In this document: one piece after another, positions 17,530 to 26,927 of the stretch
Layout: the number at the start of each line of letters is the position of its first letter
Numbering within the stretch: position 1 is the first letter of the stretch
Translations under genes and position numbers: made by a program
DNA from: Eubacterium coprostanoligenes
GTDB taxonomy: Bacteria; Bacillota; Clostridia; Oscillospirales; Acutalibacteraceae
Assembly: GCF_900167205.1 (NCBI RefSeq)
Contig: NZ_FUWW01000001.1
Span: 119,305 to 183,304 of the forward strand
Direction of reading: 5' to 3'
DNA length: 64,000 nt
The notes under the pieces: generated by a model
Database searches by the model: none
What the model saw: the letters and a program-made list of their open reading frames with translations, nothing else
Told to the model about the DNA's origin: nothing

Positions 17530-19098
17530 ATGAACACAAAGTTGTTCGGCACAAGTGAATATGATATTGCAGAGGCGGGCAAAATGATTGCACAGGGCAA
17601 ACTTGTTGCTTTCCCGACCGAAACCGTGTACGGCTTGGGTGCAGACGCTCTCAATGACGAGGCGGTGCACAACATTTATCGTGCAAAGGGCAGACCGTCA
17701 GATAATCCGCTGATTGTTCACATTGCCGAAAAAGAAGATATTGTGCCTCTTGTAAAAGAGGTGACGCCAAAGGCAAAGGCGCTTATTGACGCATTTTTCC
17801 CGGCTCCGCTTACAATTATTTTGAACAAGTCGGACAAGGTGGGCAAGGTTGTCAGCGGCGGACTTGACACCGTTGCCGTTCGTATGCCGAAAAATGAGAT
17901 TGCACGCAAGCTGATTAAGGCGAGCGGTTGTCCGATTGCAGCACCGAGCGCAAACACTTCGGGCTTGCCGTCACCTACAAGGGTAAAATATGTCATTGAT
18001 GATATGATGGGCAAGATTGACGGAATCATTGACGGCGGAGATTGTGAATACGGTGTGGAAAGCACGGTCATCACTCTTGCAACCGATGTTCCGACTTTGC
18101 TTCGTCCGGGCGCAATTACAAAAGAAATGATAGAAGCCGTTATCGGCGAAATCACGGTTGCTCCGGCTGTGCTTGAGGGTATGAAAAACGACGAAGTTGC
18201 CGCTTCACCGGGTATGAAGTACAAGCACTATGCACCAAAGGCAAAGGTGGTTATCGTCAACGCCGACAAAAAGACTTATGAGGATTTTGTAAATTCTCGA
18301 AAGGATGCTTTTGCGCTTTGCTTTGATGATGATGAGGTGACAATTCCAAAGGTAACCTTTGGCAAAGAAAATGATGATTTGAGTCAGGCAAAGGAACTTT
18401 TTGACGCTCTGCGAGAGCTTGACGAAATGGGCGCAAAAAAAGTTTATGCACGAATTCCGCACAAAGACGGAGTAGGTATGGCGGTTTACAATCGACTGAT
18501 TCGTGCGGCGGCTTTTTGCATAATAGATTTAACAAAGCCGTTCACCGTGGGGCTTACAGGTCCGACAGGTGCAGGCAAAAGCTATGTTTGTGAGATTTTC
18601 AGGCAAAAAGGCTTCAAGGTTATTGATTGCGATAAAATCGCACACGAACTGACTGCAAAGAACGCTCCGATTTTGGCAGAACTTGCAAGTGAATTCGGCG
18701 AGGATGTTGTCAAAGACGGCGAACTTGACAGAAAACTTCTTGCTTCAAGAGCGTTTGACACAGCGGAGCACACCAAAAAGCTCAACGCAATTCTCCACCC
18801 TGCAATCATCAAAAGGTGCAAGGAGGAGGCAAACGGCTTGACCGTGCTTGATGCGTCACAGCTTTTTGAGGCGAATTTGCAAAATGATTGCTACAAGGTA
18901 ATCGGTGTTCTTGCCGATGACGATATAAGAATAAAGAGGATTGTCGTAAGGGATAATATAACCGAACAGCAGGCACGGCTTCGTATGTCGGCACAGCTTG
19001 ACAGGGATTATTTTATTGACAATTGCGACTATATAATTTATAACAACGGCGAAGATGTTGCCGTTCAAACAGATAACATTTTGGAGGTAATCTTATGA
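17530..19098 (+). CDS. Fusion of Sua5/YrdC threonylcarbamoyl-AMP synthase and dephospho-CoA kinase
   Basis: One 522-residue frame joins two enzymes usually encoded apart. Residues 1-about 205 are the YrdC domain (PTETVYGLGADALND, KGRPSDNPLIVHI, VAVRMPKN, GCPIAAPSANTSG), which makes threonylcarbamoyl-AMP for t6A in tRNA. Residues about 215-330 are the Sua5 C-terminal domain ending VYNRLIRAAAFC. After about ten residues, CoaE starts at 338 with the P-loop GPTGAGKS (344-351), then VIDCDKIAHEL, ILHPAII and an RMSAQLDRD lid; this domain phosphorylates dephospho-CoA in the last step of CoA synthesis. The reading frame is continuous with no internal stop. prfA-sua5 neighbourhood is common; the CoaE tail is the oddity. 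Confidence 0.93.
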   Translation: MNTKLFGTSEYDIAEAGKMIAQGKLVAFPTETVYGLGADALNDEAVHNIYRAKGRPSDNPLIVHIAEKEDIVPLVKEVTPKAKALIDAFFPAPLTIILNKSDKVGKVVSGGLDTVAVRMPKNEIARKLIKASGCPIAAPSANTSGLPSPTRVKYVIDDMMGKIDGIIDGGDCEYGVESTVITLATDVPTLLRPGAITKEMIEAVIGEITVAPAVLEGMKNDEVAASPGMKYKHYAPKAKVVIVNADKKTYEDFVNSRKDAFALCFDDDEVTIPKVTFGKENDDLSQAKELFDALRELDEMGAKKVYARIPHKDGVGMAVYNRLIRAAAFCIIDLTKPFTVGLTGPTGAGKSYVCEIFRQKGFKVIDCDKIAHELTAKNAPILAELASEFGEDVVKDGELDRKLLASRAFDTAEHTKKLNAILHPAIIKRCKEEANGLTVLDASQLFEANLQNDCYKVIGVLADDDIRIKRIVVRDNITEQQARLRMSAQLDRDYFIDNCDYIIYNNGEDVAVQTDNILEVIL

Positions 19099-20495
19099 GC
19101 GAAAAGGCAAAGCAGTTGAAAGAAATGCTTTTTAACAAAAAAGAGTGCGGTGTTGATTTTATGACCGACGACGAACTCAAGGAATGTGATGATTTTTGCG
19201 AGGGATACAAGGACTTTTTGTACACTTGCAAAACCGAAAGAGAGGTTGCCGCTTGGGTAGAGAATTTGGCTCAGGCAAACGGTTTCCAAAGTTTTGATGA
19301 ATTCGGCGACGCTCTTGAACCGGGCGAAAAAGTTTACTATATGAACAGAGGCAAGGCAATCATTCTTTGCGTAAAGGGCAAGAGAAGCATCAAGGATGGC
19401 GTAAGAATTTCTGCCGCTCACATTGATTCACCTCGTCTTGACCTCAAACAATGCCCTGTTTATGAGCAGGAAGGCTTGGGATATTTCAAAACTCACTACT
19501 ACGGCGGAATCAAAAAATATCAGTGGACAGCTATTCCGCTTTCACTTCACGGCAGAATTTGCAAAAATGACGGAACATTTGTTGATGTTCGTGTAGGCGA
19601 AGAAAAAGGCGAGCCTAAGTTTTGCATCACGGATATTCTTCCGCACCTTTCTGCAGACCAACTTACACGCAAGGCAAACGAACTTGTAAAGGGCGAGGAA
19701 CTCAATGTTGTCATCGGTTCCCGTCCGTTCAAGGATGATGAAGAAAGCGAAAGAATCAAGCTCAATCTTCTTTCGATTCTTTATGAAAAGTACGGCATTG
19801 TTGAGCGTGATTTCCTTTCTGCCGAGCTTGAACTTGTGCCTGCTTTCACCGTTGATGACATCGGCTTTGACAGAAGTATGATTGGCGGATACGGTCATGA
19901 CGACCGTGTTTGCTCATATCCTGCACTTCAGGCTATTCTCAACATTGATGACGCTCCCGAATACACGGCAATCACGGTTCTCACCGATAAGGAGGAAACA
20001 GGTTCGGACGGAAACACAGGTCTTAATTCTTCTTATCTCAAATATTTCATTGAAGATTTGGCAAGACTTGAGGGCTACGAGGGCAGAGATGTTCTCCGCA
20101 ATTCAAAGTGCCTCAGCGCAGATGTAAACGCAGGCTACGACCCAACTTGGTCAACTCCGTTTGAAAAGAACAATTCAAGCTTTCTTAACAACGGCGTTTG
20201 CGTAACGAAGTTTACGGGTGCAAGAGGTAAGAGCGGAACATCGGATGCAAGTGCGGAATATGCAAGCTGGGTTAAGACTTTGCTTGAAGAAAACCATGTT
20301 TTGTGGCAAACAGGCGAGCTTGGCAAGGTAGATGCAGGCGGTGGCGGAACTGTCGCTATGTATATTGCAAATTTGGATGTAGACACCATTGATGTCGGTG
20401 TGCCTGTTCTTTCCATGCACGCACCTTACGAGGTTGTTGCAAAGGTTGATGTTTATATGGCATACAAGGCATTCTTGACCTTCTTCACAAAGTAA
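19095..20495 (+). CDS. M18 family aminopeptidase
   Basis: A 466-residue zinc aminopeptidase of the aspartyl/aminopeptidase I family, cytoplasmic, removing N-terminal residues from peptides. Metal-site motifs are ISAAHIDSPRLDLK, GGYGHDDRVCSYPAL, TDKEETGSDGNTG and the C-terminal SMHAPYEV. Members of this size in Clostridia are annotated as ApeA-like. The ATG overlaps the preceding stop by four bases (ATGA), placing it firmly in the prfA operon. Confidence 0.95.
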   Translation: MSEKAKQLKEMLFNKKECGVDFMTDDELKECDDFCEGYKDFLYTCKTEREVAAWVENLAQANGFQSFDEFGDALEPGEKVYYMNRGKAIILCVKGKRSIKDGVRISAAHIDSPRLDLKQCPVYEQEGLGYFKTHYYGGIKKYQWTAIPLSLHGRICKNDGTFVDVRVGEEKGEPKFCITDILPHLSADQLTRKANELVKGEELNVVIGSRPFKDDEESERIKLNLLSILYEKYGIVERDFLSAELELVPAFTVDDIGFDRSMIGGYGHDDRVCSYPALQAILNIDDAPEYTAITVLTDKEETGSDGNTGLNSSYLKYFIEDLARLEGYEGRDVLRNSKCLSADVNAGYDPTWSTPFEKNNSSFLNNGVCVTKFTGARGKSGTSDASAEYASWVKTLLEENHVLWQTGELGKVDAGGGGTVAMYIANLDVDTIDVGVPVLSMHAPYEVVAKVDVYMAYKAFLTFFTK

Positions 20496-21259
20496 TGGGG
20501 ATTGTTATTTGTCCAAAGTGCAGAGAAAAGTTGAGCGTTGACGGCAACAGCCTAAAATGTGTTAACAACCACTCCTTTGATTTTTCAAGGGAGGGGTATG
20601 TTAATTTGTTGCTCACCAACAAGAGTGGCGACAAAAAGGGCGACAGCAGGGACTCTGCACACGCAAGGCATAATTTTTTGGCGAAAGGCTATTATGATTT
20701 GCTCAAAAACGCCATCGGCAAAAAGATGCAAGGTACGGTTCTTGATATTTGCTGTGGCGAGGGGTATTACGATACATATGACGGTGAGCTTTACGGCTTT
20801 GATTTGAGCAAAGAAATGGTGCGCCTTGCCGCAAAAAGCAACAAAAACGGCAAGTACTTCGTTGCCAACCTTTCGCAAATTCCGATTGAGGACAAAAGCA
20901 TAGACACCGCAATTCACCTTTTCGCTCCGTTCAACGACAGGGAGTTTTCAAGGGTGCTCGAGGATGACGGAGTGCTTTACAGCGTTATTCCCGGCGAAAA
21001 TCATCTTATCGAGATGAAAGAACTTTTGTATGATGTTCCGTACAGAAATGACGAAAAAGCTCCAGACAGCGAGATTTTGCAACTTGTTGAGCGTGAAAAG
21101 GTGAGCGAAAAGGTGCATATTTCAAATGATGATTTGTACGAATTGTTTTCTATGACGCCGTATTTTTATCGCACAAGCGAGGAAAACAAGAACCGCTTGA
21201 AAACAGCGGGCGACATTGATTTGACCGTGGAATTTGTAATATTAAAATACAAAAAATAA
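20495..21259 (+). CDS. RlmA-type 23S rRNA (guanine-N1) methyltransferase
   Basis: A 254-residue protein with an N-terminal zinc finger (CPKCREKL...CVNNHSFDFSREGYVNLLL) and a SAM-binding Rossmann fold (VLDICCGEGYYD at about 81-92; LYGFDLSKEMVRLA). This is the layout of RlmA/TlrB enzymes that methylate G745 or G748 in 23S rRNA helix 35, a site linked to macrolide response. ATG shares a base with the aminopeptidase stop (TAATG). Which guanine is targeted cannot be told from sequence by eye. Confidence 0.9.
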   Translation: MGIVICPKCREKLSVDGNSLKCVNNHSFDFSREGYVNLLLTNKSGDKKGDSRDSAHARHNFLAKGYYDLLKNAIGKKMQGTVLDICCGEGYYDTYDGELYGFDLSKEMVRLAAKSNKNGKYFVANLSQIPIEDKSIDTAIHLFAPFNDREFSRVLEDDGVLYSVIPGENHLIEMKELLYDVPYRNDEKAPDSEILQLVEREKVSEKVHISNDDLYELFSMTPYFYRTSEENKNRLKTAGDIDLTVEFVILKYKK

Positions 21260-21278
21260 TAAACAAAGGAGATATAAT

Positions 21279-21794
21279 ATGGACTTAATTCCAAGCTTTC
21301 AGGTAGACCACAACCGCATTGTGCCGGGTATTTATGAATCAAGACTCGACACCCTCGGCGATGAGTTTGCCACAACTTTTGATATAAGAATGAAGAAGCC
21401 GAATGCAGAGCCGGCAATTCATCCAAACGCTATGCACACAATCGAGCACATTGTTGCAACCTTCCTCCGCAATGATGAGGAGTGGAAGGACAGAATTATT
21501 TATTGGGGTCCTATGGGTTGCCTCACAGGCTGTTATTTGATTGTTAAAGGTCATCCTACTCCGCAGGAAATTTTGCCTTTGATGATCAGAGCGTTTGAAT
21601 ATTGTGCAGATTATGAGGGCGAAGTCCCTGGTGCAAATCCAAAGAATTGTGGCAACTATATTCTTCACGATTTGAATATGGCAAAGTACGAAGCAAAACT
21701 TTTTGCCGATATTCTCAACGACAATCCGGGCTTTGAATATCCTGTTGAGGAGCGAATTCAAACCGAGCATGGTCAGACTTTTTATGATTCGTAA
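21279..21794 (+). CDS. luxS: S-ribosylhomocysteine lyase LuxS
   Basis: Cleaves S-ribosylhomocysteine to homocysteine and DPD, the precursor of autoinducer-2, in the activated methyl cycle. The 171 residues include the metal motif HTIEH (residues 53-57), the catalytic cysteine in GPMGCLTGCYLIV and the third ligand region GANPKNCGNY. An AAAGGAG site precedes the ATG by seven bases. It closes an operon with two SAM-linked or translation functions; its only SAM-dependent neighbour is the RlmA-like enzyme. No pfs gene is in the window. Confidence 0.97.
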   Translation: MDLIPSFQVDHNRIVPGIYESRLDTLGDEFATTFDIRMKKPNAEPAIHPNAMHTIEHIVATFLRNDEEWKDRIIYWGPMGCLTGCYLIVKGHPTPQEILPLMIRAFEYCADYEGEVPGANPKNCGNYILHDLNMAKYEAKLFADILNDNPGFEYPVEERIQTEHGQTFYDS

Positions 21795-21804
21795 ATAAAG
21801 AATT

Positions 21805-22033
21805 AGACTGTCGATAAAGTTCCTGAAACACGCCTATATATTCAACCGATTTATGCCTCCACTTTTTTAAAAGGGGAGGTGGCAACACGAAGTGTTGACG
21901 GAGGGGTTTTAAAAATGCTGTAAGTGTTGAACTTACAGCATTTTTAGCGTTTTCCGTTTTTTGCTCGGGGGCGGTACCTATGTACAGCTCCCGCTCGCAA
22001 GAAAACGAAATTCAGAACCTTTCTCAACAGCCT
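21805..22033 (+). repeat. MITE-like element, copy B
   Basis: About 229 bases with TA at both ends, from AGACTGTCGATAAAGTTCCT to CTTTCTCAACAGCCT. Contents in order: a GCCTCCACTT...GAGGGGTTTT module, a strong hairpin (AAATGCTGTAAG against CTTACAGCATTT) and the GCTCGGGGGCGGTACC/CGCTCGCAAG end block. The hairpin follows luxS and may end that operon. The rest of the 320-base gap before the ZIP gene holds nothing else I can name. Confidence 0.8.
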
Positions 22034-22114
22034 ACAGCGTGCCAAAAACACTTTTTTTATACGCTTGTCTTTTCACTTAATTTGGGGTTGTTCATAGTAT
22101 AAATAGGTGATACT

Positions 22115-22852
22115 ATGACATTTTTAGGGATACTTATCCCGTTTTTGGGAACAACGCTTGGTGCGGCGTGTGTGCTTTTGTTCAGGCAACAAATGAAGCC
22201 GTCGCTCCAAAAACCGCTTTTGGGATTTTCTGCAGGAGTTATGGTGGCGGCTTCCGTGTGGTCGTTGCTCATCCCTGCCATAGAGCAGAGCGAAAATTTG
22301 GGCAAACTGTCGTTTTTGCCTGCAACGATGGGGCTTATGCTTGGAGTGGGTCTTTTGCCTGCGGTTGATGCTGTTTTGCCAAGGATTAATCTGTCCAAAA
22401 CGGCAAAATTAGTCCTTGCCGTAACCGTGCATAATATCCCGGAGGGAATGGCGGTCGGCATAGTTTTTGCGGGCATGTTGTCGCCCGAATGTAATGTGAC
22501 TTTGGCAGACGCAATGGCTTTGTCAATCGGCATAGCAATTCAAAATTTTCCCGAGGGCGCAATAGTCAGTTTGCCGGAACTTGCACAGGGCAAAAGCAGA
22601 GGAAAAGCCTTTTTGATTGGAACTTTGAGCGGTGCTGTCGAGCCGATTTTTGCGGTGCTGACCCTTTTGATGTTCAGCATAATTTCACCTGCAATGCCTT
22701 ATCTTTTGGCTTTTGCGGCAGGCGCAATGATTTATGTTGTGGTGGATGAACTCATCCCCGAAGCAAGCCTCGGCACGCACAACAATCTTTCAACATTCTC
22801 CTTTGCAATCGGCTTTTGCGTGATGATGATTTTGGATGTTGTGTTTGGGTAA
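22115..22852 (+). CDS. ZIP family metal transporter
   Basis: A 245-residue membrane protein with about eight TM helices, predicted to import zinc or a related divalent metal. The two metal-binding helices carry HNIPEG (residues 109-114) and QNFPEG (142-147), and a conserved glutamate lies in DELIPEAS. In the second motif the usual histidine is glutamine. The ATG at 22115 has a moderate AGGTGAT site. It is monocistronic, with a bidirectional terminator shared with the convergent AIM24 gene. Confidence 0.93.
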   Translation: MTFLGILIPFLGTTLGAACVLLFRQQMKPSLQKPLLGFSAGVMVAASVWSLLIPAIEQSENLGKLSFLPATMGLMLGVGLLPAVDAVLPRINLSKTAKLVLAVTVHNIPEGMAVGIVFAGMLSPECNVTLADAMALSIGIAIQNFPEGAIVSLPELAQGKSRGKAFLIGTLSGAVEPIFAVLTLLMFSIISPAMPYLLAFAAGAMIYVVVDELIPEASLGTHNNLSTFSFAIGFCVMMILDVVFG

Positions 22853-22859
22853 CAAAAAA

Positions 22860-22904
22860 GGCTATGGTGCAAAACGATTTGTTCTGCATCATAGCCTGAA
22901 TTTT
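22860..22904 (-). terminator. Bidirectional terminator between ZIP and AIM24 genes
   Basis: Stem GGCTATGGTGCA against TGCATCATAGCC. On the minus strand it is followed directly by six T residues, just past the AIM24 stop; on the plus strand a T5 run follows after four bases. Confidence 0.85.
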
Positions 22905-22910
22905 TATGAA

Positions 22911-23597
22911 TCAGTTTGATGATGATTGGGTCGGAAGATACGGAATAAGAGCCTCTGCGAGTTTGATGGTCGGCATTGTTTGAAGAATAACTTTGCCCGG
23001 ACCTGTCACAACTGTGTTGAACAATCCCTCTCCGCCAAAAATAATATTCTTTGCGCCCTTGATGGTCTGAATTTCCATTGTGCACGAAGCTGACATCATC
23101 ACCACATGACCTGTGTCAACAACAATCTGCTGACCCGGTGCAAGCTCATACTCAACAGCTGCGCCGTCAATTTCGACAAAAGCAACGCCGTTGCCCGAGA
23201 GTTTTTGCATAATGAATCCTTCTCCGCCGAAAAAGCCCGAACTCAACTTCTTTTGGAAGAAAATTGACAAGTCAACACCTTCGGTTGAAGCAAGAAATGC
23301 ACATTTTTGCACAACATATTCGTTGTTTGGTGAAATTTCCAATGCCACAATGTCACCCGGGAAGCTACTTGCAAATGCAATTTCTCCGCATCCGCCAACA
23401 GCCGTGTACTTGTTTTGGAACAGTCTTTCGCCCGAGAACATTCTGCCAAAGACCTTACCAAGTCCGCCACCAACGGTATCCATTTTCATATTTGGCGACA
23501 TCCAACTCATTCCGCCACCTTCGGTTATCATTGTTTCGCCCGAATTGAGCTGGCAAACTACGGCAGGAAAATTACCGCCCTTGATTTCGTATTTCAT
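22911..23597 (-). CDS. AIM24/TIGR00266 family protein
   Basis: A 228-residue protein of the widespread AIM24 (DUF124) family, a beta-helical fold of unknown role. Recognisable segments are the N-terminal GETMITEGGGMSWMSPN, GEIAFASSFPGDIVALE, a Gly-rich FFGGEGFIMQKLSGNG and the C-terminal VVTGPGKVILQTMP. A good AAGGAGGG site lies upstream of the ATG. It stands alone between two convergent/independent units, so context gives no help on function. Confidence 0.9.
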   Translation of the reverse strand: MKYEIKGGNFPAVVCQLNSGETMITEGGGMSWMSPNMKMDTVGGGLGKVFGRMFSGERLFQNKYTAVGGCGEIAFASSFPGDIVALEISPNNEYVVQKCAFLASTEGVDLSIFFQKKLSSGFFGGEGFIMQKLSGNGVAFVEIDGAAVEYELAPGQQIVVDTGHVVMMSASCTMEIQTIKGAKNIIFGGEGLFNTVVTGPGKVILQTMPTIKLAEALIPYLPTQSSSN

Positions 23598-23710
23598 ATA
23601 AGCCCTCCTTCTATTTTTATATTCTGTTTAATTATACATTATCATATAATCATACAAAAAACAATTATCGTTATTTCTATATTTCTCTATTGATTTTTGT
23701 GCAAAACATA

Positions 23711-23740
23711 AAAAGACTTCCCTTGTGTATGGGAAGTCTT
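23711..23740 (-). terminator. Terminator of the acyl-CoA synthetase gene
   Basis: On the minus strand the stem AAGACTTCCC against GGGAAGTCTT with an eight-base loop is followed by a T run; it lies just past the stop at 23748. Confidence 0.85.
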
Positions 23741-23747
23741 AATAAAT

Positions 23748-25496
23748 TTATTGCTTGTTTTCTTCAGCTTCTGCTTTTTTCTTTTCTTCGTACTTTGCGG
23801 CTTCTTCTTCCTCAAGAACACGATATGCAACCTTGCCGACCAAAGTTTTCGGAAGTTCGGTACGGAACTCGATTTCTCTCGGAACGCCGTAGCGAGAAAC
23901 ATTCTTTTTGCAGTTTTCGATGATTTCTTCCTTAATCTTATCTGACGGTTCAACACCCTGACGGAGAACAACAAATGCCTTTACAACATGCATTTTGTAT
24001 GGGTCAGGAATACCGACAGCGCAAGAAAGAAGAACATCGGGATGTGCATCAATTGCATTTTCAACCTGTGACGGATAAACATTGATGCCCGAAACGATGA
24101 TGAGTCGCTTTATTCTCTGCTTGTAATATACAAATCCGTCCTCGTCCATATAGCCGAGGTCACCTGTGTGGAGCCACAAGTTGCCGTCTGCGTGTCTGCG
24201 GAGAGTTGAAGCGGTTTCCTCTGCGTTGTTGAGATAACCCTTCATAACTGTCGGACCGCAAATACAGATTTCGCCCTCTTCGCCGTATGGAACTTCGGTG
24301 TCGTTGTTTGGATTTACGATAGTATAATATGTATCGGAAAGAGGAATACCGATACTGCCCTCACGGTACATATCATACGGAGTAAGGCAAGAAGCTGTTA
24401 CGCACTCTGTTGTGCCATAACCCTCTCTGACTTGAATTGTTGCGTTGTGCTCCTTGAGGAACTTGTCAACCTTTTTCTTAAGCTCAACAGAAAGTGAGTC
24501 GCCGCCACAGAACATACCACGGAGGAATGAAAGGTCGTAATTGAAGCCGTCACTGCGAAGAAGTGCCTCGTAAAGTGTCGGAACACCAACGATAACATTC
24601 GGCTTATACTTCTTTACATCTCGTGCATAGGTCTTGATTGTAAACTGCGGAATGATGATACAAGTTCCGCTTGCCATAAGTGCAGTGTGGATGCCGACAC
24701 CCAAGCCGAAGCCGTGGAACAAAGGCATAACGGAGAACATACGAAGTCCCTCCATTGTGAATCCTGCATTTGCCGCAACCTGTGCTGCGAGTGCGTTCAT
24801 ATTCATATTTGTGAGCTGAATACCCTTTGATGTGCCTGTTGTGCCACCCGAGAAAAGAATAACGGCTGTGTCCTCTGCCTTTGGGAGTTCGTTTGTAAGA
24901 GTAACCTTTTTGCCACCTGAAATGAAATCAGGCCAGTCGATTACATCCTTGTTGTCCTTTGGAAGCGGAGCAGGCTTATCCTTTACTGTAAGCGGATAAA
25001 GCATATTGAGCGGGAACGGAAGTTCGTCCTTGATGTGAGCAACAACCACCTTAACAGGATAGTTGACTTGCTTGAGTGCTTCAAGCATTTTTTCGTAAAA
25101 CAAATCAAGAACCAAAACAGCCTTGCTTTGAGTTTTGTTGATGTAAAATGCGATTTCGCCTACTGCTGAAAGTGGGTGAATCATTGCCGGAACAGCACCG
25201 ATTCGGTTAAGAGCGTAGAATGTGTCAACGCCCTGCGGAGTGTTCGGCATACAAACTGTCACCATATCGCCCTCGTTGATACCGATGCTTTTGTAAGCCT
25301 TGCCGAGAGTTTCAATCTTGTTAAAAAATTGCTTGTAGTTAGTCTTTTTGCCTTGGAACTCATACGCAACGCTGTTCATCTTCTTTTTTGTTTTGGCAGA
25401 CTCTTTTACTGCTTCATACATTGAGCCTGTCGGATAATCAAGATGAGCCGGCATATCTCCGAAATATTTGAGCCATGGTGCTTTTGGTGTGTTCAT
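23748..25496 (-). CDS. Long-chain fatty acid-CoA ligase-like AMP-forming enzyme
   Basis: A 582-residue member of the ANL superfamily that activates a carboxylic acid via an acyl-adenylate. Motifs: the P-loop VILFSGGTTGTSKGIQLT, the YGTTECVTASCL motif, LHTGDLGYMDEDGF, and QRIKRLIIVSGINVYPSQVE with a late catalytic lysine (PKTLVGKVAYR). The last about 20 residues are Lys/Glu-rich. Substrate cannot be fixed by eye; medium to long fatty acids are the usual case. The ATG has AAGGAG eight bases upstream. Monocistronic. Confidence 0.9.
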   Translation of the reverse strand: MNTPKAPWLKYFGDMPAHLDYPTGSMYEAVKESAKTKKKMNSVAYEFQGKKTNYKQFFNKIETLGKAYKSIGINEGDMVTVCMPNTPQGVDTFYALNRIGAVPAMIHPLSAVGEIAFYINKTQSKAVLVLDLFYEKMLEALKQVNYPVKVVVAHIKDELPFPLNMLYPLTVKDKPAPLPKDNKDVIDWPDFISGGKKVTLTNELPKAEDTAVILFSGGTTGTSKGIQLTNMNMNALAAQVAANAGFTMEGLRMFSVMPLFHGFGLGVGIHTALMASGTCIIIPQFTIKTYARDVKKYKPNVIVGVPTLYEALLRSDGFNYDLSFLRGMFCGGDSLSVELKKKVDKFLKEHNATIQVREGYGTTECVTASCLTPYDMYREGSIGIPLSDTYYTIVNPNNDTEVPYGEEGEICICGPTVMKGYLNNAEETASTLRRHADGNLWLHTGDLGYMDEDGFVYYKQRIKRLIIVSGINVYPSQVENAIDAHPDVLLSCAVGIPDPYKMHVVKAFVVLRQGVEPSDKIKEEIIENCKKNVSRYGVPREIEFRTELPKTLVGKVAYRVLEEEEAAKYEEKKKAEAEENKQ

Positions 25497-25639
25497 AGCA
25501 TATCTCCTTAATTTTTCGATGTATCGGTATTATAACTAATTAACAAATAAAAATCTACCTTTTTAGCAATTATTAATAGTTATTTTATAATAAGTTCACT
25601 TTTGACCGCCTAAATGTGTGCCGAGATTGTATATATCTG

Positions 25640-25668
25640 TTGAAAATGCCTGTAATAATTGGTATAAT
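25640..25668 (+). promoter_or_regulatory. Promoter of the CDF transporter gene
   Basis: TTGAAA at 25640-25645, a 17-base spacer and TATAAT at 25663-25668, 27 bases before the start codon. Confidence 0.8.
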
Positions 25669-25695
25669 AAAAAAATATTATATAACGAGGTGAAT

Positions 25696-26850
25696 ATGTT
25701 GACTCGATTTTTAATTAATTTCGGTGAAAAGAAAAAATTTGACAGAGAAGCCTTTGCGGTTATGAGTGGCGGAGTAGGCATTATTTGCAACATTTTGCTT
25801 GCGGTTTTCAAATTTGCAGTCGGTAAGTTGTCAGGCTCTATCTCAATCACGGCTGACGCTCTCAACAACCTTTCGGATGTTGCGTCAAACGGCGTCACAA
25901 TCGTTGGTGCAAGGCTTTCAAAAAAACCTGTGGACAAGGAACACCCTTTTGGTCACGGCAGAATGGAATATATTTCAGCTCTTGCCGTGTCGGCACTTAT
26001 TCTCATTATGGGATTTGAACTTGCAAAAAGCTCTGTGCAAAAAATCATCAATCCCGAAGAACTGAATTTCAGCTTTGTATACATTATTATTCTCGGTGCG
26101 TCAATCCTTGTTAAGTTGTGGATGGCATATTTCAACAACCGACTTTACAAGCACACCGACAACATCAACCTAAAGGCGGTTCGTCAAGACAGCCTCAACG
26201 ACTGTATTTCAACCGGTGCAACCATCCTTGCACTTTGCATAACCCACATTTTCAAGATTGCGTGGATAGACGGTGCAATCGGTTTGTGCGTTGCGGTCAT
26301 CATCCTTTTAGGCGGTATCGACATTGCAAAAGAAATTATTTCTCCGCTTCTCGGTCAACCGCCAAAAAAAGAACTTGTTGACAATATCGAACGCATTATG
26401 CTTGAACCCGAATACATCCTCGGCGTGCACGATTTGATTGTTCACGACTACGGACCGGGCAGAATTATTGCAAGCGCTCACGCAGAAGTGCCGTCAAACA
26501 TTGATGTGATGAAGCTCCACGATATCATCGACAATGTTGAATCAAAAATCAACAAGGAACTCGGCATAATTATGTGCATACATATGGACCCGATTGTTGT
26601 TGACGACAAAGAGGTTGACCGCTACAAGGCTCTTGCAAAAGAGATTATTGAAGATTACGACAGTGATTTCACCTTCCACGATTTCAGAGTTGTAAAGGGC
26701 GAAACGCATACAAACCTTATTTTTGATTTGATTATCCCGTTTTGTGACGACAGCGAAAAAGCAAAAATCAGCGCCGACCTCACAAAACGCTTTAAAGAAA
26801 AAGACTCGTCACTCGAACTCGTGATGGTGATTGAACATTCGTTTATATAA
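25696..26850 (+). CDS. Cation diffusion facilitator transporter
   Basis: A 384-residue metal/proton antiporter that exports zinc, manganese or iron. Six TM helices carry the metal site ITADALNNLSDVASN and the second site in VRQDSLNDCIST; EHPFGHGRMEY is the conserved cytoplasmic loop. The C-terminal domain (about 205-300) is the standard CDF cytoplasmic domain with VHDLIVHDYGPG and HAEVP, followed by about 80 further residues. The ATG at 25696 is chosen for its GAGGTGA site; the frame extends 26 codons upstream across the promoter and is not translated. Confidence 0.93.
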   Translation: MLTRFLINFGEKKKFDREAFAVMSGGVGIICNILLAVFKFAVGKLSGSISITADALNNLSDVASNGVTIVGARLSKKPVDKEHPFGHGRMEYISALAVSALILIMGFELAKSSVQKIINPEELNFSFVYIIILGASILVKLWMAYFNNRLYKHTDNINLKAVRQDSLNDCISTGATILALCITHIFKIAWIDGAIGLCVAVIILLGGIDIAKEIISPLLGQPPKKELVDNIERIMLEPEYILGVHDLIVHDYGPGRIIASAHAEVPSNIDVMKLHDIIDNVESKINKELGIIMCIHMDPIVVDDKEVDRYKALAKEIIEDYDSDFTFHDFRVVKGETHTNLIFDLIIPFCDDSEKAKISADLTKRFKEKDSSLELVMVIEHSFI

Positions 26851-26883
26851 TTAATGTAGGCTATTAAAGTTCCTCATAAAAAA

Positions 26884-26907
26884 GAGGCGAACACAGTTCG
26901 CTTCTAC
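26884..26907. repeat. Short CGAAC palindromic repeat, copy 1
   Basis: GGCGAACACAGTTCGC embedded in a GAGG...CTAC frame. Read in reverse it matches GTAG-AAGCGAACTGTGTTCG at 34206, 38974 and 61131. It lies between the convergent CDF and murI genes and may end both transcripts. A fragment resembling one MITE end (GTAGGCTATTAAAGTTCCT) precedes it. Confidence 0.65.
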
Positions 26908-26927
26908 GGTAAAAATAAAACAATAAT

